From Progne subis subis (taxonomy: Eukaryota; Chordata; Aves; Passeriformes; Hirundinidae), in contig JAKJHU010000038.1 in assembly GCA_022316685.1 (NCBI GenBank), forward strand, positions 3,024,384 through 3,088,383: a stretch of DNA of 64,000 bases. Direction: 5' to 3'. The notes beneath the pieces are model-generated. The model saw only the letters and a program-made list of their open reading frames with translations. It was not told the origin of the DNA and did no database searches. Positions 12,596 through 25,816 of this stretch are shown here, one piece after another (within the stretch, counting starts at the first letter, position 1; each line of letters begins with the position of its first letter). The position numbers and the translations under genes are program-made.

Positions 12596-15500
12596 TTTGC
12601 CTTTTTCTGTGGACAGATGGTCGTTTAAGGCAATCCTAAAGGTATTTCTTCCCATTATGACTTTTGTAAAGCAGTACAGCAAATTGTCATGTTGTACACT
12701 GTTTTAGTGGGACAAAATTTTTGACTGGTGGGTTGCTGTGCAGCACTAAAACTGTATGAATTATAGCTCAGTGCTGTATCCGGGTGAATCAATGTTCACA
12801 AATGTCTGCAGTCATACAGATCAGATTTCTAAGTGACCCTGCCTGTGAAGAATAATCATTTCAGGCATCTTAATCTCCCTTCCTTTAGCACAGTCTAAAA
12901 ATAAAGTCCATGGTTGTACTTAATTTTATGAAATCCAGCATGCAATGTTTAACTTGGCTGACTTCTGTGGATTCATCCAACCACCTCTTCCTCCCAGCTA
13001 GCAAAGAAAATTATTTTCCTGACTCAGGTCTGTTGCAGTCCTTCCAAGAGTGCTTTCCAGCTCTGAGTGGCTGAAGGGTCTTCTATTTTGTCCTTTGCCA
13101 GCCTCCTTTTGCTGATATATAAAGAGTTGCTATTTGCTCTGAGAAACAGCTTGATATGCACTTCTGCAGCAACTCTAGGGAACATTACTGTCCAAATACA
13201 GCAGCTGAGGTACTGAGGAGCCTTAACACCCACCTTGGCAGGATTGACTCAGCATATTTGAAATTTCAACCTCACTGCTGACCCCTATATTGTGTCAGTT
13301 TTGGGGTTTGAAATTTAGCCTTGGATCAAACTTGTTTCTGAAATTATATTTATAACAGGAAAAGAAAGCAGAAGAATAAAATCATATTAAAAGAAATCTT
13401 ACATAAAATTCCTGGGAAAGAATGGATTAGGTTGCTAAGTACTCCCCAAGCCTCTGATTTTTCAATTATGAATAAGAAAACAATGTGAGCAGCAGCCGAC
13501 TTGCTGATCTCTGTCTTCACTTAAAAGTCAGAGCTCAGGCATTAATTTAGAGGACTGAATGCTTTTTTTCACTAGAGTCTTTACAATTCTAGAATTCACG
13601 GTTAATATTGATACTTTGCAGGGCAGGAAATTTTACTAGAGAAAGAATACATCAAGGCTCATTCTGCTCTTAATGGAATTAGTAGAAGTTTAACCGTTGC
13701 TTGTAAAAGGAGGAAGATTAGACCAAAAAATATCTATGTGCTAAATATGAATCTATATAATAAAGATTTACTCACATCATTTTGAGTATATTTTAAAAAG
13801 GTTGCCTCTTATTTTCTAGGGCATTATCTTGGTTTCAGTCTCTCTGTAATTACTTTCTATTTATGGAACAGATCAAAATAAGTAGCTTGCAGATGTCTAA
13901 AAGATACATGTTTTTGTATGTGTTTTCTTTATCTTTATGCAAATGCTTAATTATTAATGCTTTTAAAAGGATCACAGGAGTTAAAGAGACTTAATTTTTT
14001 TCCTGTATGCTTAATACCAGCAGTTTAGTTCTTTGCTTCATTTGTAAGTACTTCAAACTCTGCCACAAAAAGGAAGAATTGGCTTTAATATATTTAAATA
14101 CACATAAAGGTTAAAAGAATTGCAATCCTCATTTTTCAGTCACCTACATCATGATAATGGATCTGTAATATGAAAGTTCTCTTTTACAAAGTGCTATTAC
14201 CAGCATTTGTTTCTCTTTTTCATCTTGGAAGAACATTTTATTCCCAACCTGAATTCTTACTACATATTTTTAAGCTTCCTTATATTATAAACACTTCTGT
14301 ATCTCAAGAGGTTATGTAATTTATTGCTTTTGACTCAAAAACATTTTTTCAGGCAGTTGTGCTACTGGATGTTAGTAAAATAATGTGTAGAATTAAAAAA
14401 AAAAAATAGAAAGAAATACAGTTACTATCACCCAGATCACAAAGTTGAGTGTTTACATGTGTATTCCTCTGCAGGGTATGCTAGTATTGAAGATCCTACT
14501 CTGTATAAATTCAGTATCAGTTATAAGACCTTTGTAGTGAAAATAAAATGTAACTACTCCCTTTTAATGTGATGCCAGTAATGAAGTGGTAAATGCATAA
14601 ATCAAAGTATTTAAGGCATGTAGGCATTCAAGGTACCCCATTAGTGTAGAAATGAAGGACACTATGAACACTAAGATATTTCTATTTAAAGTGTGAGCTC
14701 TTTTATAGAGTAACAGCACCCTCCATTCTCGACCTTTGACTGACCTCGTGTACCACACTGCCTTAAAGACGGGATAATAATGGAAATAGCCTTTGCTTAT
14801 AGTTCCTGTAGAACAAATGGGGTTTAGTAGTAGCTTTTGTATTTGTGCTATGTGAAATTACCAGTAAATTAATTTAAGCCTTTATATTTTATCTTCCATT
14901 TTGGATTGTAAGGAGCTTTCTTAGGTTTTCTTTCCCTGTTAAACACTTACATTTAGTGTAAAGAGTGAAATCCAAATCTTTAATCATTAACAGGCCAAAG
15001 AACTGTTGAAGAATAAAAAAAGTCAGTCAACACAGTTTAATAAAACTATATAATCAAATTACATTATATATTAGTGTGTATTTTTACTGTTGCATTATCT
15101 ATAAAATCTAAGCAGTCTATAAATCATAGAATTATGTAGGTACTTACCATTTTAAAAGCAGCATCAAGTGGAATTGGTGAAAAATCCCCAGGGTGTAATC
15201 AATAATTATTTAAAATAATGAGCCTTTACGGTGTTATTTTCAAGTGTACAATCTGAAATCAGAGGAAATTTACTGACAGTTGTATATTTTGTTGAAAAAA
15301 AATTCAGAAATACATTAACCACAAAATCGATGTCTGCTGCCTTCTACAGAGTACAAGGAGAGTGATTTATTTTGAAAATGTCTTTTAGCTGGGTAACTAG
15401 GTAACTTACGCTGTGCTACATGAAAGAGTTTGGACTGCATTTTGTGAAGCTGAATTCCAGTGCAATGAGTGAAAGAAACAGATGGAGTAAGAGGAGGACA

Positions 15501-16579
15501 GATGGGTATAAAAAAACCCGCAGCTGCCATTTTCAGTACCTGTGCATTAACTGCCATAAATCAATTTATTTTCATTAGTGAAACAGGAAAAATCATAGAT
15601 TTAGCCAAAGCACTACAGGTCCCAGGATCCCTGTATGGTCAAAGCATCTATTTGTAGTAGTTAATTTGGGTCCTAAATGAGCTACATCTGAGAATAAGTT
15701 TCTGTGGGTAAGAACATCACCACCAGTCCAGTCATTTTGTTCTGCCAGGGAAATCTAAACATCTCTCATTCCATGGGGGGAAGATTAGTTGGTTATTAGT
15801 TGCTATGTTGGACGGCTTGAATGTTTTCCTTGTGGACAAGAGATGGGTTACTAAAGTGACGCAGTGAGTCCTAAGGGACTGTTCTACCATGAGGCTTCAA
15901 GCAGACTATGAGGCAGCTGAATCTGCAGAGCCCAGAATCAAGCCTAAGAGTGCAGGAGGCCACTTTCTCTCACCTGCAGCAGCTTTGAATTGCAAGACAT
16001 GAAATGGTGGTTGAGAAAATCAAAGCACTATTACTATATATAAAGATACAGCAGCAGCCCTTCCTTGCTGTGTGGTGCAGCTGCTGTCTCATATTTGACC
16101 TTGACCTAATTTGATCATCATGTGGTTAAACAGGAAGTTCAGCTGGGAGACAAGTAATTTCTCTCTACCCTCACCCCACCAGTTACTGATAGCTTGTTGC
16201 TGATACTGTTGAATTCTTATATGAACACCTGTCCATTAGAAATTGGATAGTGGCCATCCAGACAATTTACGTTTATTTTAGAACGTCTCACAATTAGTGG
16301 ACTTGGAAAATTGTAAAATGCAAATAGAAATTACCCTTTATTAGAAATATGTAAGAAATGAAGAAATTCATGTCGCAATGTGTAATTGCTCGCTTTCTTG
16401 TTGAATGTATCAGGGAGTTTTATGCCTAGAGGCACTACATGAAGTTGCCACTATATTTTGGTGCAACAAAGTATGAAAAGGTCTGTAGCTGGAATATCTT
16501 GGAATTGGTTTTCTGTGCCATGTTTACCACAGCTACTTTTAAATTTTCCTGTGAATTGTTTGAATTAAGGATTCACATT
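12596..16579. other. AT-rich noncoding stretch with a homeodomain/POU-like motif cluster
   Basis: No exon was recognised. An octamer word ATGCAAAT at 13937-13944 is followed within a few bases by ttaattattaat at 13947-13958, a pairing often seen in vertebrate enhancers. That reading is inference from motifs only. The stretch 15500-15590 also has non-repetitive, TAAT-bearing character. No known repeat family was seen. Confidence 0.5.
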
Positions 16580-16623
16580 AAAAAAAAACAAAAAAAAACC
16601 AAAAACAACAACAACAACAACAA

Positions 16624-16666
<43 letters not shown>

Positions 16667-16704
16667 ACCAAAAAACCAAAAAAAAAAAACAACAAAAAAA
16701 CCCA
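16580..16704 (+). repeat. A-rich low-complexity tract with (CAA)n
   Basis: This is about 125 bases of almost pure A interrupted by C. A block of A runs comes first, then about six CAA units, then a run of roughly 40 A, then mixed A/CCA/CAA. It gives a spurious Lys/Asn-rich frame and should not be read as coding. It may be a decayed and expanded poly-A tail, but no retroposed body was recognised upstream. Confidence 0.9.
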
Positions 16705-19700
16705 AACTGCTTCATTTTCAAATTGAAAAAAATATTAGGGGTTAGAATTACTACTTTTTGTAATAAAACATAACTGAAATATGGTATTTTCTGATCATAA
16801 TGTAAAAAGATTGGTTAGGCTTTGGCCCTCAGTCTATCTAATGCAATTTAGAGCCTAATGTGGTAAACTCTGAAGCTTTGACCTTTGTTATCTGTTTGTA
16901 GATTACCTTCCCAATATTGCCTCATTCAAGGTGAGCATTGTAGTGCCAGCAGTTACCCATGCTGAGGCTAGGTTACAGTCTTCTGCCATCAACCAGCCCT
17001 GTTCAGAATGCATCATCTTCTCTCACTGTTAGGGAAATTTTTGTTGGACTGGGATGTAGCCTACGAATTGGGCAAATAGTTCAGAAGGGGTGTGATGGGA
17101 TGAGTAGGATGCAAGATGGTTTTCCTTGGTTTCATAACTGAAGAGACATCAGTGGTTGGTTTCCTTCAATTAGGAAATATTAGCAATTTCAATCCATTTT
17201 CAGAGTGGCTCTATTTATGCAGATTCACATATACTAGTTTTTATTAATTTTTTTTTTTTGAGTTGAGAATCATAAACATAGTTGTCATTATTTTTTTTCA
17301 GTGAGGCTTCTTACGAAATTCTGTCTCTCCACAGTAATCGAGCTGCTTCTGCTTCCCCACCAATCACTCACTTTCCAGTCTCAGTTTCAAATAAGTGTGA
17401 AATATTTCCTTTAAGCAGGTAGGAGATAAACTCTAAAGTACACAGCATTTTTAAGCTATTGATCCAAAAGAGACAGTTTAAAGTCTTGACCAGGGTCAAA
17501 AGAGTGAGAAACTATTTCAGATTTTTGTAATTTAAAAATGAAAAGGAATTATAACTTATTCATTCTAAAAGCATAGAATTGCTTTAAAAATAAACTCAGG
17601 CTTGTATTTATGATTTACTATTATAATTCTTTTGAAAACAAATGTGCTCGCAACACGCAAAGTAGCGACTGTTAAATCACTATTAAATGTAATGGGCACT
17701 AATGGTTCTGCCCTAACAGATAACCCTTCAGCACACTGAAATCTGGCAGTGTGTAGTGTCAGGAGCATCTTGATGAGTATAGAAAATCAGTGTAATTATT
17801 TTAGTGTATATAAGTTAGACTCAAAGAATCCTGGGAAATGGAAAAGGCCATGCTGCTGTCAATACTTCTCACTGGTAAGTGTAAGTGATGTGCAATTTCA
17901 TTTATGTATTTGATTTGTATTCAGCCCTGGCTGAGAATGCCTTTTCTCAGACTGCCTGATCATTTTGAATTCCCTGGAGGGAATGCTTTTAGAAAAGACA
18001 GCAATCTTGCACAATGCTCTTGCTGATGATGAAATCTGGGGCTTCTTGCCCTGACATAGAGACTGTAAGAATGTGTATGTACTGCAGAAAAGAGGGCTTT
18101 TTGTTAGAGACCTCCTGGCAGACCTCGGCTATTATGTGCTGAAGACTGCTACCCAAGGACTAAGGCTAATCTAAGTTGCAGCAGAGGAAAACTCTCTTAA
18201 GTGGTCAAAATTCAAGTACTTGGTCTTGTGCCTATCCACTATGACAGATGGTGTGCTGGTTTAAATATTTCCTGGAGCTCCCATTCCTATGGGTTTGGAA
18301 TGGTCTGAGCTGCCCTGCTCAGGGAGAGGCCATACAATTTAGCTTGTTAAGGTAATATAAGGTGGCTGTGGAACAGCTCTGTGGCACACAGGGCAAAAGA
18401 AAGGTCACAATCTTCTAACAAGTACAAATGGGAATAAATGCCTGGCATTTGCTGGTTCTGGAGCATCTGTCAAGAGTTCAAGTGTCCAGCAAAATTCCCA
18501 TACAGGGAATAACTCTTCCTGAAGAGTTGTTTCTTCCTGTATTTTCTTCCTAGGCGTTCGATTTGCAATTAAGTTGAGCTTCACCAGGTGATCCAACAGC
18601 TGAAACAAAAGTGTTCCGAACACTATGTGCATACAATATGTGTGAATTAGTCTAAAGGACTTGTAAGTTAACCAAACAGCAGATTCAATTCTGTAAATGA
18701 AATTAGAATTTTATATTTAAGCTGTAGGTATCACTTTGAGATAACGAAAAAACTTTCAAATAAAGTACTTTAGTCTGGTTCTGCTTTATTATTTCACTGT
18801 TAAGTAAAAATGAAACTTAAAGTTCAATACATTTGTTGGTGTTAACACCATTTCTGTTCTATCTCTGGGATTCTCAGCATACTGGTCTTAGTTTCTTATT
18901 CCAAAATATTTGAAAAAAAGAGACCCTAGGCAAGCACTTTTTCTCCTGACTCTCAATGTTCTTGAGATTATTGAGATTCCATCTTCTTTGAGGGGAAAGA
19001 CAGAAGTATAAAGGCTTGAGGCACATTTTGAAATTTTTAAGCCATGGCTAAAGCTACTTTAGATAACTTGGCATGAGCTAGAGTCAACATAGGGACAAGC
19101 TGAGAGGAGGTGGTTAGGTCCATACAATGAAAAAGAAACTTAGATAAACAGGAATAGGATGAAGAAAAGTGTAAATGAAGGTATAAAGACACTTAGACTG
19201 AAGACAGAACAATGATTATTATAGATAGCATAGCAAACCCCAAAGAAATGCATAGAAAAAAGAAAATCAAGTCGAAAAAGTGTTGAGAGGTTTCCTGAAG
19301 ATGACACATCTCTACTTCTTTTGTTCCAAACTCTAATTCCATGGTCCTCCACTTTGTGGTTGTGTGGGGTTTTTTTGTTGTTGTTGTTGGTTGTTTTTTG
19401 TTTTTTTTTATATTTTCCACTAATTAGTTGCATGAAAAAATTGCAGCAACTAATCATAAAACATGGAATGGCAAGGGTTTTTTGTGAAGGGGGGAAATGT
19501 AGGGGCACTATCCAGAAAGATTTTTGTAGAACACTGAAGAAGAAATAGGATTGAGAGTCTGAAGATTTTTTTTTTAATATTTAGCTCTGGCAGTCAAGTG
19601 CTAATAGTTTAGAGTGATAGAAACAGGAATCAAAGCACCTTGTCAGTATATGGTTAGTAAAAGACACCTGTGAACAAGCTAATTTTTTAAATATTTAATT

Positions 19701-22378
19701 CTGGATAGCCAACAATACTTTTTTCTGCCTTTAGACAACTATATTAACAGGATAATAACTCACACTGCTTTTCCTTTGATACTTTAAAAAAATATATATA
19801 AATAAAATTCCCTGCATATACAAAATACTGGCTACAGACACAAAAAAACACACAAGAAGTGTTAAGCAGAAAGGTTTTGTAAGGAATATTTTCTGATGAT
19901 GAGCATTCTGCAGAATGGCTATCGTGATACATCAGCCTACTTAGCAGCAGGAGAGGGATGTATAACTAAATATCTCATTGGAATGATGAAGATCATGTTT
20001 AAGGCACATTCATTTTCCCCAGCCCTTTTTTTCCCTCCAGACATCCAGCTTGCTAAAGAATTTATCCCTGCAAAGGATGATGCCTAGTGTATGACTTATT
20101 TTGTGCTAGTTATCTTTCACTGATATTTGTGCGACCTTATTCCCTTAACTCCATCCAAGAGGAAAAGAGGAAGATCATATGCCATTGTATGCCCTTACAT
20201 TGGAAAGTAGGTGTTCCAATGCTTGGTTTTTGCCATGCATTTGCTCAAGCCAGAGTAGTTCAGTGAACTTCAGCAGTAATATTTTTAAGCAAGCATAAAC
20301 CGGTTATGACACCTATCATAATTGCTGTTCTTAAAACTAAGGACTGATGAACTGTTGATGAAGAACTAAAACCCACCACTTATGCTTAAAAATTTTAGAA
20401 TGAAATGTTTTGTGTTTTTACTTTCTTAGCTGTTTCTGTAAACCTAGAATTGAATCTCAAGTCTTCATTTGTTCTGATGGTATTTCTATTTGGAAATGTC
20501 AGGTATTTCAGGAGGAATTTTATTCCTAGATCTTGAATTGTAGCCTTTTAAAGCAAATATTTTCCTTGTAAAGCTGAATGGAATTCTAAATGTATCCCAT
20601 TCTAAGCTTTAAACCTTTTTTTAAAAATCTTCCTTTAAAATATGGGCTCTGAGTTAGGAAAAAACCCCAGCATCCTAAATTAATCTAAACTAATCTAATA
20701 GAGTATTGTGCATGTGTCTGTCTTTACATGACAGTGTAAGTCTAATAAATCCAACTATAAATATCCATTTATTTTGTAATGACTGTTACATATTGTAAGT
20801 AGGGCATCTATATGCTGCCTGAGATGAAGTGGTTGATTCTTCATTGAGTAGCAGCAGAATTTTGACTGCTTTTTAAGTAGGTGTTCATTGCAGAGTTCAT
20901 GCTATCCTCACTAAACTGAAGATCTTCTGTTTAGATGAAATAATGACCAAGGTCTAGTCCTGCAGCCTATAATTATTTGAGTTGTTTTTGCTTTGTGCTG
21001 AAGTCAGCAAAAATTTATCACAGGTCAGGGACTTATAACTGACTTTTTGTGTTTATTGAACACTGTAATTCCATGCCAGCTTGATTTACAGTTAAGTTTC
21101 TGACATCTTGCTAAGTTTGTCTGTTTTATATGCAGTGACAAAGGCTGAGTATATTTTAAACAGAGACTTACCATAATATTTTACAGTCTCATTAAGACTT
21201 TTTGGCCAGTCTGATCTACAATTTCATCTTTTCTTAATGCATTTCCATTTTCCTTACATTGCCTACACATACTGAATTTAGAGGAGACTTTACTTCATGA
21301 AGTGTTGGCTTTTGTTACAAGTCATTTTACACTTCTTTCATCATTATTGCATGAGATTTGAATTGAGTATATAATTTAGCTTGCTTCTTGCTCTGTGTTC
21401 AATCAAAACATGAATTTTCTGCCATAAGACTTTCATAGAAAGGAAAAAAAAAAAAAGAAAAAGAAAACACTTAAGCAGGATAAGGGTGTTTCAGCCTGGT
21501 GTGCCAATATGAAATGCTGTACTTGTGTATGCAGGTTTGAAGTCCCCTGAAGCTTGTCAGTGTCTTAAATGGCTGATGAGTATTTGGTTGTTTATGTGAA
21601 GGATTTCAGGACTTCTGCCTGCAGTTTGTAACACAAAAGCTTCTGGCACTGTTAAGACCCCTTTTTGTGCCGTCTGGAATTCCCAAGGCAGAATAGGCAT
21701 GGAGTCAAAATTGCTGGAACAGATGTGAAATCCTGGCTATGCTGACTTCAATGTAAGTTTTGCCACAGCTGACAGTGGGGCAAAGCTTTAATGCAGAAGT
21801 AGTCCTCCTTTGTTGATAATCCTCGTGTATGCCCTAGGGAAGCTTCATTGCTGCCACCCAGACTGTGTTTGTGGGCAGAGAAGATGTAATTCTCTTATGG
21901 AGTCACACTGTGCCTTTCACAATCACAGCACTTCTGGGAATGAAATTGCTACAGAGGAGAAAGAAAACCTTAAGTGTGGACACATGCTCTCTTATTGCTT
22001 GTGTCCTGAGTCATTCCCAGGAACATTGGATCAAGAACTCTGACCTGAGCAAGGTCAGTTTCTTGGGACTGCAGAGGAGGGAGTCACTAATGACTGCAGC
22101 CAGTGCGTTTCCCAGTCCCTGCTTCTGCATTTGCAGATTATTCCTTTAGTGATGCTTTTGGTACGTGGAGCAACAGAACATTCACTAATTCAGTCCTCCT
22201 TAGCCCATGAAGACTGAGTTATCTGTGTAAATGTGATCTAGTGAGCTATTCTCAGAGACGCTTATCAATTTTTATGTTAAATGACAGCAGCAAATAGGAA
22301 GTGTTTGATACCTCTTTAGTTATGGGGAAGGTATGTGATACAGAATGTCAGCATTTGCATTTAATCGGTGCTGATTGA
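16705..22378. other. AT-rich noncoding stretch, no gene seen
   Basis: No recognisable exon or RNA gene was found. A purine-only tract with A13 (21444-21456) lies at about 21439-21468. The sequence at 18258-18420 begins with a 'gtgctggttt' word reminiscent of some passerine LTR starts, but the resemblance does not continue. Open frames in this stretch have no protein character. Confidence 0.55.
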
Positions 22379-22618
22379 AAGAGGAAATGGTCTCAAGTTG
22401 TGCTGCGGGAGGTTTAGATTGAATATAAGGAAAAAATTCTTCACCAGAAGGGTTATCAAGCACTGGAACAGGCTATCCACCGAAGTGGTTGAGTCACCAT
22501 CCATGGAAATACATAGATGTGGCACTTAAGGACAAGGTTCAGTGGTGGGCTTGGCAGCGATAGGTTGATGGTTAGACTTGATGATCTTAAAGTTTTGGGT
22601 TTTTTTATGATTCTGTAG
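22379..22618 (+). mobile_element. CR1 LINE 3' end, CR1-Y/F-like, 5'-truncated, sense
   Basis: This is a fragment of the chicken-repeat-1 class of non-LTR retrotransposon. The succession gaggaaatggtctcaagttg, ggtttagattgaatataagg, attcttcaccagaagggtt, agtggttgagtcaccatcc, agatgtggcact, gatgatcttaaa and terminal atgattctgt follows the 3' portion of CR1 elements in bird genomes. It covers only the extreme end of the reverse-transcriptase ORF region and the 3' UTR, so it encodes no enzyme. Compared with the usual layout, about a dozen bases are missing between the 'ccatggaaatac' and 'agatgtgg' segments, and the stretch before the terminal octamer is replaced by a T run. Divergence suggests an old insertion. 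Confidence 0.92.
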
Positions 22619-25600
22619 GAAGAAAACCAGCTAAAAATAAGACTCCTTGTCATTTGGGAAAATAAATTTTATTTCTGTCAGGTGAAAATGTTCCCATTAG
22701 AAATATTCTCAAGTTGTCTGTTTTCTGAAAGTATTTACTCTCTTATGCATCCCATCTAAAACATGATTTTGCTTTGTAAAATAGAGTCAGAGACTTTCAA
22801 AATTCAGAATCATTTAGTGTTATAAATAATGCTCATCCTTTCAAGTACAAAATAATAAACCATTACTGCTTCACAGTGCTGGAAGTTAAAATAAACTTAA
22901 GTCTTCATTTAAAAAAAAAAAAATTAAAAAAAAATAAAAGTAATTAAAAACACTTTGGGGAGTTTTTGAAGAGTTGGTGTTTGCTGCACATCTTTATCTA
23001 TCTCAAATATATGGAGAGAAATTGCTGTTGCCACTTCTGTGGTACCAGAAATTGATTCAAAGCTTGTTTACACCACTAACAGTTAATTTCATGTTGAAGG
23101 TGGAACTTCTCAGAACTGAGAAGGCTCATTAACTTCAAAGCATTGCTACAGTGGTTTATTCCTTATGAATGAGTAATTTATAGGCACAATACATGTATGC
23201 ATTATGCTTATACAAGCCTTGTGATAATTTTATAAAAAACCAAAATATACAATTACTTTAGCTGTAATTAACAGAAAATTGTCTTACTTAAGTCTTCACA
23301 GAACTTATTTCCTTTCTACAAAGATCACAGATGGTGGGAACCCAAAGAACACTTGCATGGTGGGTAATCATAATTTTGGGGTCTGCATGTGAGATACAAT
23401 GCTATCTGAGCATTAATCTCGATTTGGATCTCAGTCAGTCCCTTCAACTGCTCTTGAATCTTTGAATCCTTACAACATTCAGTTCCTTTGTAAAATTCAA
23501 GTATCAATGAAGTAATCAATGAAGTAAATAAAATATTTTTGCATCATACATAACATTTAAGTGTGTACAAACATGAAAGATGTATTCTGAGATAATATTT
23601 CTGGATTCTGATACCTTTAGGGCGCATTTTGGGAGCAGAAATTATCTGGTGCTTCTTCTACACTTTACAAGAAGTTCTGTTTGCGTTTTAACTTTTCTGT
23701 AGTTTCTATAAACTTTGAGACAACATCCATCCAGGAGATAGTTTTTGCTTAGGGACCCCTTTCTTGGATATGTCCGTGTGTGTCTTTTGCCATTATGTAT
23801 TTTCTAGTCTTGCGCTTTTTTTTCCTCCCAAGACTTATCTACTTATCACTAACTCCTGTCTGAGCACTTTACTTTGTATAATGATACTTTAAATCTTATT
23901 AGCAGGACACTAGATATATTTCTTCAGAATAATTAATTGCATTTTTATTGTGATGACCAGAGGATAAAGCAGTTCCTATTCCACAATAATTTAACTCATT
24001 CTATTTCTCTCTTCATGTCAATTCTGATTTCACATGCCTACTCCTTGACCTATCTGCATCAATTTAATTTTTGTATGATGAAGCACTTTACACTTCTATG
24101 CAGTTCTATAAATAAAAAGCAATAAGCTGACATCTTTCACCTGTATCAAATATATTTCATACCCTTTTTTTCTGGTATACTTGCTATTAAACTTCTGTCT
24201 CTTTATATGTATTGCCTGTCTGCATTTCCCATGTCCCTCTGCCCCTTTTCTGTCAATTGACAGAATTTTTAGCTGCAGAGAAAGTGTAATGCCTCTTCTG
24301 CCTCTGTGCTGATGGGTTTGCACATGCATTGCAGACAGTTTCTCTGCAATGGGATATAAAGTAAACTGTCGACAGCCACGTATTTGCTTTCACGCATACA
24401 CAGTACTGCTTCTTTTGAGCAGTACGTGTATATATATGAAGAAAGCTGAGGATCTGACTAAAATCTGTCTCTGAAATAAAGACAAGGCTAAAAACCCAAA
24501 AAACAACTGTATGCTGAGATCGCTCAAAGCTCTCAATAACCTAATCAGGCCACTTACTATGTAGCAGTATCTAAGATATTTTGAGTGTTCATGTTATACT
24601 TTTAGATGGAAATTGTCCTGTGTTTATAAAATTCGGATGGACGTTCATGTAGTCTTTTTTTAAATACTGAACTACAGAGGTCACCTGCATGGAACTGGTC
24701 TCCCAGGATTGAAGACTGGTGTCAGACTGACTGATAGCTGCCTACCCATCAGAGCAAATTGCACTCATTGCTCTGGGACACTGAGCAGGTTGCTTTTGTT
24801 TTACTCACACTGCATGTTACTGTACCTTGTCTTTGTGCCTTGGATCTTTAGCCCCTGATTCCTGCTCTTACTCCTAGAGCTCCCACTTGAAGTGCAGTCT
24901 TGCTCTGGGCTATTCTCACTTAACTCCCTTACTGGCAAAACTCCTATTTCTCATACTCTAGCATTCTATGATTTGTCTAGTCCAGTTCTTGAATTAAGAT
25001 AATCTTAACTAGATCTCTCATCTATTAAACAAAACAGGAGGTTGAGCAGAGACTTCGATGAAATCTCTGTAACTTAATTTAACACTTCCTTCAGGTTATT
25101 GTTGTAAACTGTTCTGCCAGTTGCTGTTAATGGTGCTTAATCATTCAGGCTTTTTATAGCTTTATGTATTTTGACCTTAACAAAGTAATCTGTGAGCCCT
25201 GTAACACCTAAAAGTGTAGTTTACATTAACAACCAAAAGGGATTAAGACTTGCTTGTAAACATGTTTGATTGAAGGATCTGTAAACCTGAGACAAATACC
25301 TTGTAAGTAGTGTAAGATTTTTTAAGAATAACAAATTATGGTGATAATATAGTCTGTTACCCCAGAAAAGTGACAGGATTTATAAATCCAAGTAAAGAGT
25401 TACAGAGAAGTAAGGAAAGGAGTACATACTTTGGGTGTCAGCAGGAATAGCTAATACATTTCAGTTTGAATTTTTTTCTCATTTAGCAATATATGTAAGT
25501 AAAGATGATATGTCTCTGGGTTGTTTTAAAATGTAAATGTGTCAATTTATATCTTATGAGAGGACAGAGGAAAAGACAACAAACGAATTCCTAATGCTGA

Positions 25601-25694
25601 GGTAAATCAACATGCCCTCAAGTGGTAACAATCAGATATTTAGAGGTACTAGATCACTTCTTATGTATTTGTCCTATTTTATTTCCTTTTTCAG
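22619..25694. other. AT-rich noncoding stretch, no gene seen
   Basis: A-rich runs sit at about 22908-22940. A small dyad (gtactgct / agcagtac, 7-base loop) lies near 24393-24415. No exon, RNA gene or repeat family was recognised. Confidence 0.55.
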
Positions 25695-25816
25695 ATGTTA
25701 GGCAATATCCTATTAAGTTGGAGGCAAGAATAGCTCAACTGCAGAATCACTTTCTAATTGGAAACATCACTGTGGCTGCTTTTGGTATCAACTCAATTCA
25801 TGGCATTCTTCGATAG
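25695..25816 (+). other. Terminal-exon-like stretch (weak, unrecognised)
   Basis: A pyrimidine-rich run ending in cctttttcag immediately precedes 25695, a good match to a vertebrate 3' splice site. Read with the reading phase set so that GTT at 25697 is a codon, 39 codons follow up to TAG at 25814-25816. The predicted peptide contains a Lys-Leu-Glu-Ala-Arg-Ile-Ala-Gln-Leu-Gln helix-like segment. I do not recognise it. No matching upstream exon or donor was found, so it may well be chance. Acceptor-like sequences are common in AT-rich DNA. Confidence 0.12.

Noticed and set aside
16439..16726. Frame ending in poly-Lys/Asn
   Set aside because: It is a translation of the A/CAA low-complexity tract.
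18258..18420. Possible LTR beginning tgtgctggttt
   Set aside because: The first bases recall some bird endogenous-retrovirus LTR starts, but nothing after them matches and no paired end or target duplication was found.
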